The notes below the pieces were generated by a model. It searched no databases. It was not told where the DNA came from and was given only the letters and a program-made list of their open reading frames with translations. A stretch of DNA of 23,418 nucleotides from positions 1 to 23,418 of the forward strand of contig CAKRVL010000034.1 in NCBI GenBank assembly GCA_934408705.1, given 5' to 3'. This DNA comes from an uncultured Blautia sp. (GTDB lineage Bacteria; Bacillota; Clostridia; Lachnospirales; Lachnospiraceae). The translations under genes and the position numbers were made by a program. Shown piece after piece: positions 22,649 to 23,418 of this stretch (positions within the stretch are counted from its first letter, which is position 1; the number at the start of each line of letters is the position of its first letter).

Positions 22649-22698
22649 GTTAAAGCTTTATGAAATTAGATTTTTATAGAATTATAGGAAAAGCTGCT

Positions 22699-23418
22699 TT
22701 ATTTTACGGTTACCTTACAGGTGATCTTCTTGGAACCGGAAGTAATGGTGATCACAGCCTTTCCTTTCTTCTTGGCTGTAAGCTTACCATTTTTACTTAC
22801 GGTGGCTATTTTCTTGTTGGAAGATTTGTAAGTTACCTTCTGCTGGCTGTTCTTTGGTGTTACTTTTACCTTCAGCTGGAAGCTTTTACCCTTTTTAAGA
22901 GTGACAGATTTCTTATTAGCTTTCAGTTTTTTGGTAAGGGTGATCTTTTTTACGGTTACGGTAAAGGTCGCCTGTTTGCCGCTCTTAAGGGTTACGGTAA
23001 TCTTCGCGGTTCCTGTTTTCTTTCCGGTAAGTTTTCCGGTGGAGGCATTGACTGCGACAACGGAAGGTTTGGAGGATTTCCAGCTCTGGATGCTGTCTCC
23101 TTTTTCAAAGGTAACAGATGGTCCGGAAATAGTTTTCTTCAGTGGAACAGTAATCTTGGTCTTGGAAAGCTTGATTGTTGCAGGAAGTTTTCCAATTACT
23201 TCTGTTTCCTTAGCACCGCAGACTGTACAGGTACGTTCTTTGCTGCCATCAGTAAAGACGGTTGCCTCTGTAACGATATGATAATCTCCAAAGGTGTGAT
23301 TACCGGCAGCTGGGATTGTTGTGGAAGCTTTTTTGTCATGGCAAACTGTACATTCTTCATGCTGGCTGCCGGAAGCGCCGCAGGTAGCAGCCTTGTCTAC
23401 AACAGTGGTGTAGGTGTG
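22699..23418 (-). CDS. Surface protein with BIG2-type Ig-like domains (3' part)
   Basis: An open frame of 239 codons enters from beyond the right edge and ends at TAA 22701-22699; its start lies outside the window. The visible part begins with paired-cysteine segments (TCGASGSQHEECTVCHDK and RTCTVCGAKE) joined by HTFGDYHIV, then has two lysine-rich Ig-like repeats. Each of these shows the BIG2 pattern: WKSSKPSVVAVNASTGKLTG with GTAKITVTL, and YKSSNKKIATVSKNGKLTA with GKAVITIT. Such C-termini occur in large secreted or cell-wall proteins of gut Clostridia. No LPxTG or other anchor is seen at the end. Binding or catalytic parts must lie upstream. Confidence 0.85.
   Translation of the reverse strand, partial: HTYTTVVDKAATCGASGSQHEECTVCHDKKASTTIPAAGNHTFGDYHIVTEATVFTDGSKERTCTVCGAKETEVIGKLPATIKLSKTKITVPLKKTISGPSVTFEKGDSIQSWKSSKPSVVAVNASTGKLTGKKTGTAKITVTLKSGKQATFTVTVKKITLTKKLKANKKSVTLKKGKSFQLKVKVTPKNSQQKVTYKSSNKKIATVSKNGKLTAKKKGKAVITITSGSKKITCKVTVK

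Noticed and set aside
22901..23281. Plus-strand open frame of 126 aa
   Set aside because: It is the mirror of the Ig-like surface protein on the minus strand. The valine- and phenylalanine-rich product is what lysine/threonine-rich repeats give on the other strand.
1..23418. CRISPR arrays, rRNA genes, prophage or full insertion sequences
   Set aside because: I found no regular spaced repeats, no rRNA sequence, and no transposase, integrase or phage structural genes.

Overview
This 23.4-kb window looks like chromosome from a spore-forming, Gram-positive gut Clostridium of the Lachnospiraceae type. The evidence is a low-to-moderate G+C content, strong AGGAGG ribosome binding sites, sigma-A promoters close to TTGACA-N17-TATAAT, several sporulation genes (a spoIID/spoIIQ-like pair and spoVT), a NiaR-controlled NAD operon, and a YesM/YesN-type two-component system. 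The genus cannot be fixed from sequence alone.

Layout: (1) 1-190: tRNA-Lys(UUU) and terminators. (2) 194-3012, minus strand: an operon read from one consensus promoter, encoding a NylB-like serine hydrolase, a DUF3343 protein and YedF, the last two belonging to families linked to selenium/sulfur handling. (3) 3156-4859: a doubtful small ORF and a membrane-anchored metallophosphoesterase. (4) 4844-6913: a SpoIID-like and a SpoIIQ-like engulfment protein, both with changed active-site residues, separated by a structured intergenic repeat. (5) 7068-9362: a GIY-YIG protein, a hemolysin III family membrane protein, an unknown small protein, and spoVT behind a near-perfect sigma-G promoter. (6) 9427-13697: NAD de novo synthesis, with nadB-nadC-niaR divergent from nadA. 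A palindromic operator candidate lies between the promoters and a 164-bp MITE-like element sits in the nadA leader.

(7) 13861-21537: a complete sugar ABC importer (ATPase, permease, binding protein) followed by its probable sensor system: a sensor kinase, an AraC-type response regulator, and a second binding protein that keeps an N-terminal membrane anchor. This layout resembles the XylFII-LytS-YesN three-component sugar-sensing systems of clostridia. (8) 21575-22648: a cysteine-rich protein related to the U32 peptidase family, with its own promoter and terminator. (9) 22699-23418, minus strand: the 3' end of a surface protein with Ig-like (BIG2-type) domains that has no start codon in the window.

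The most interesting points are the two-binding-protein sensory cassette, the MITE-like element in the nadA leader together with a nadA terminator that resembles its collapsed terminal repeats, and the SpoIID/SpoIIQ-like pair that lacks canonical catalytic or metal-binding residues.
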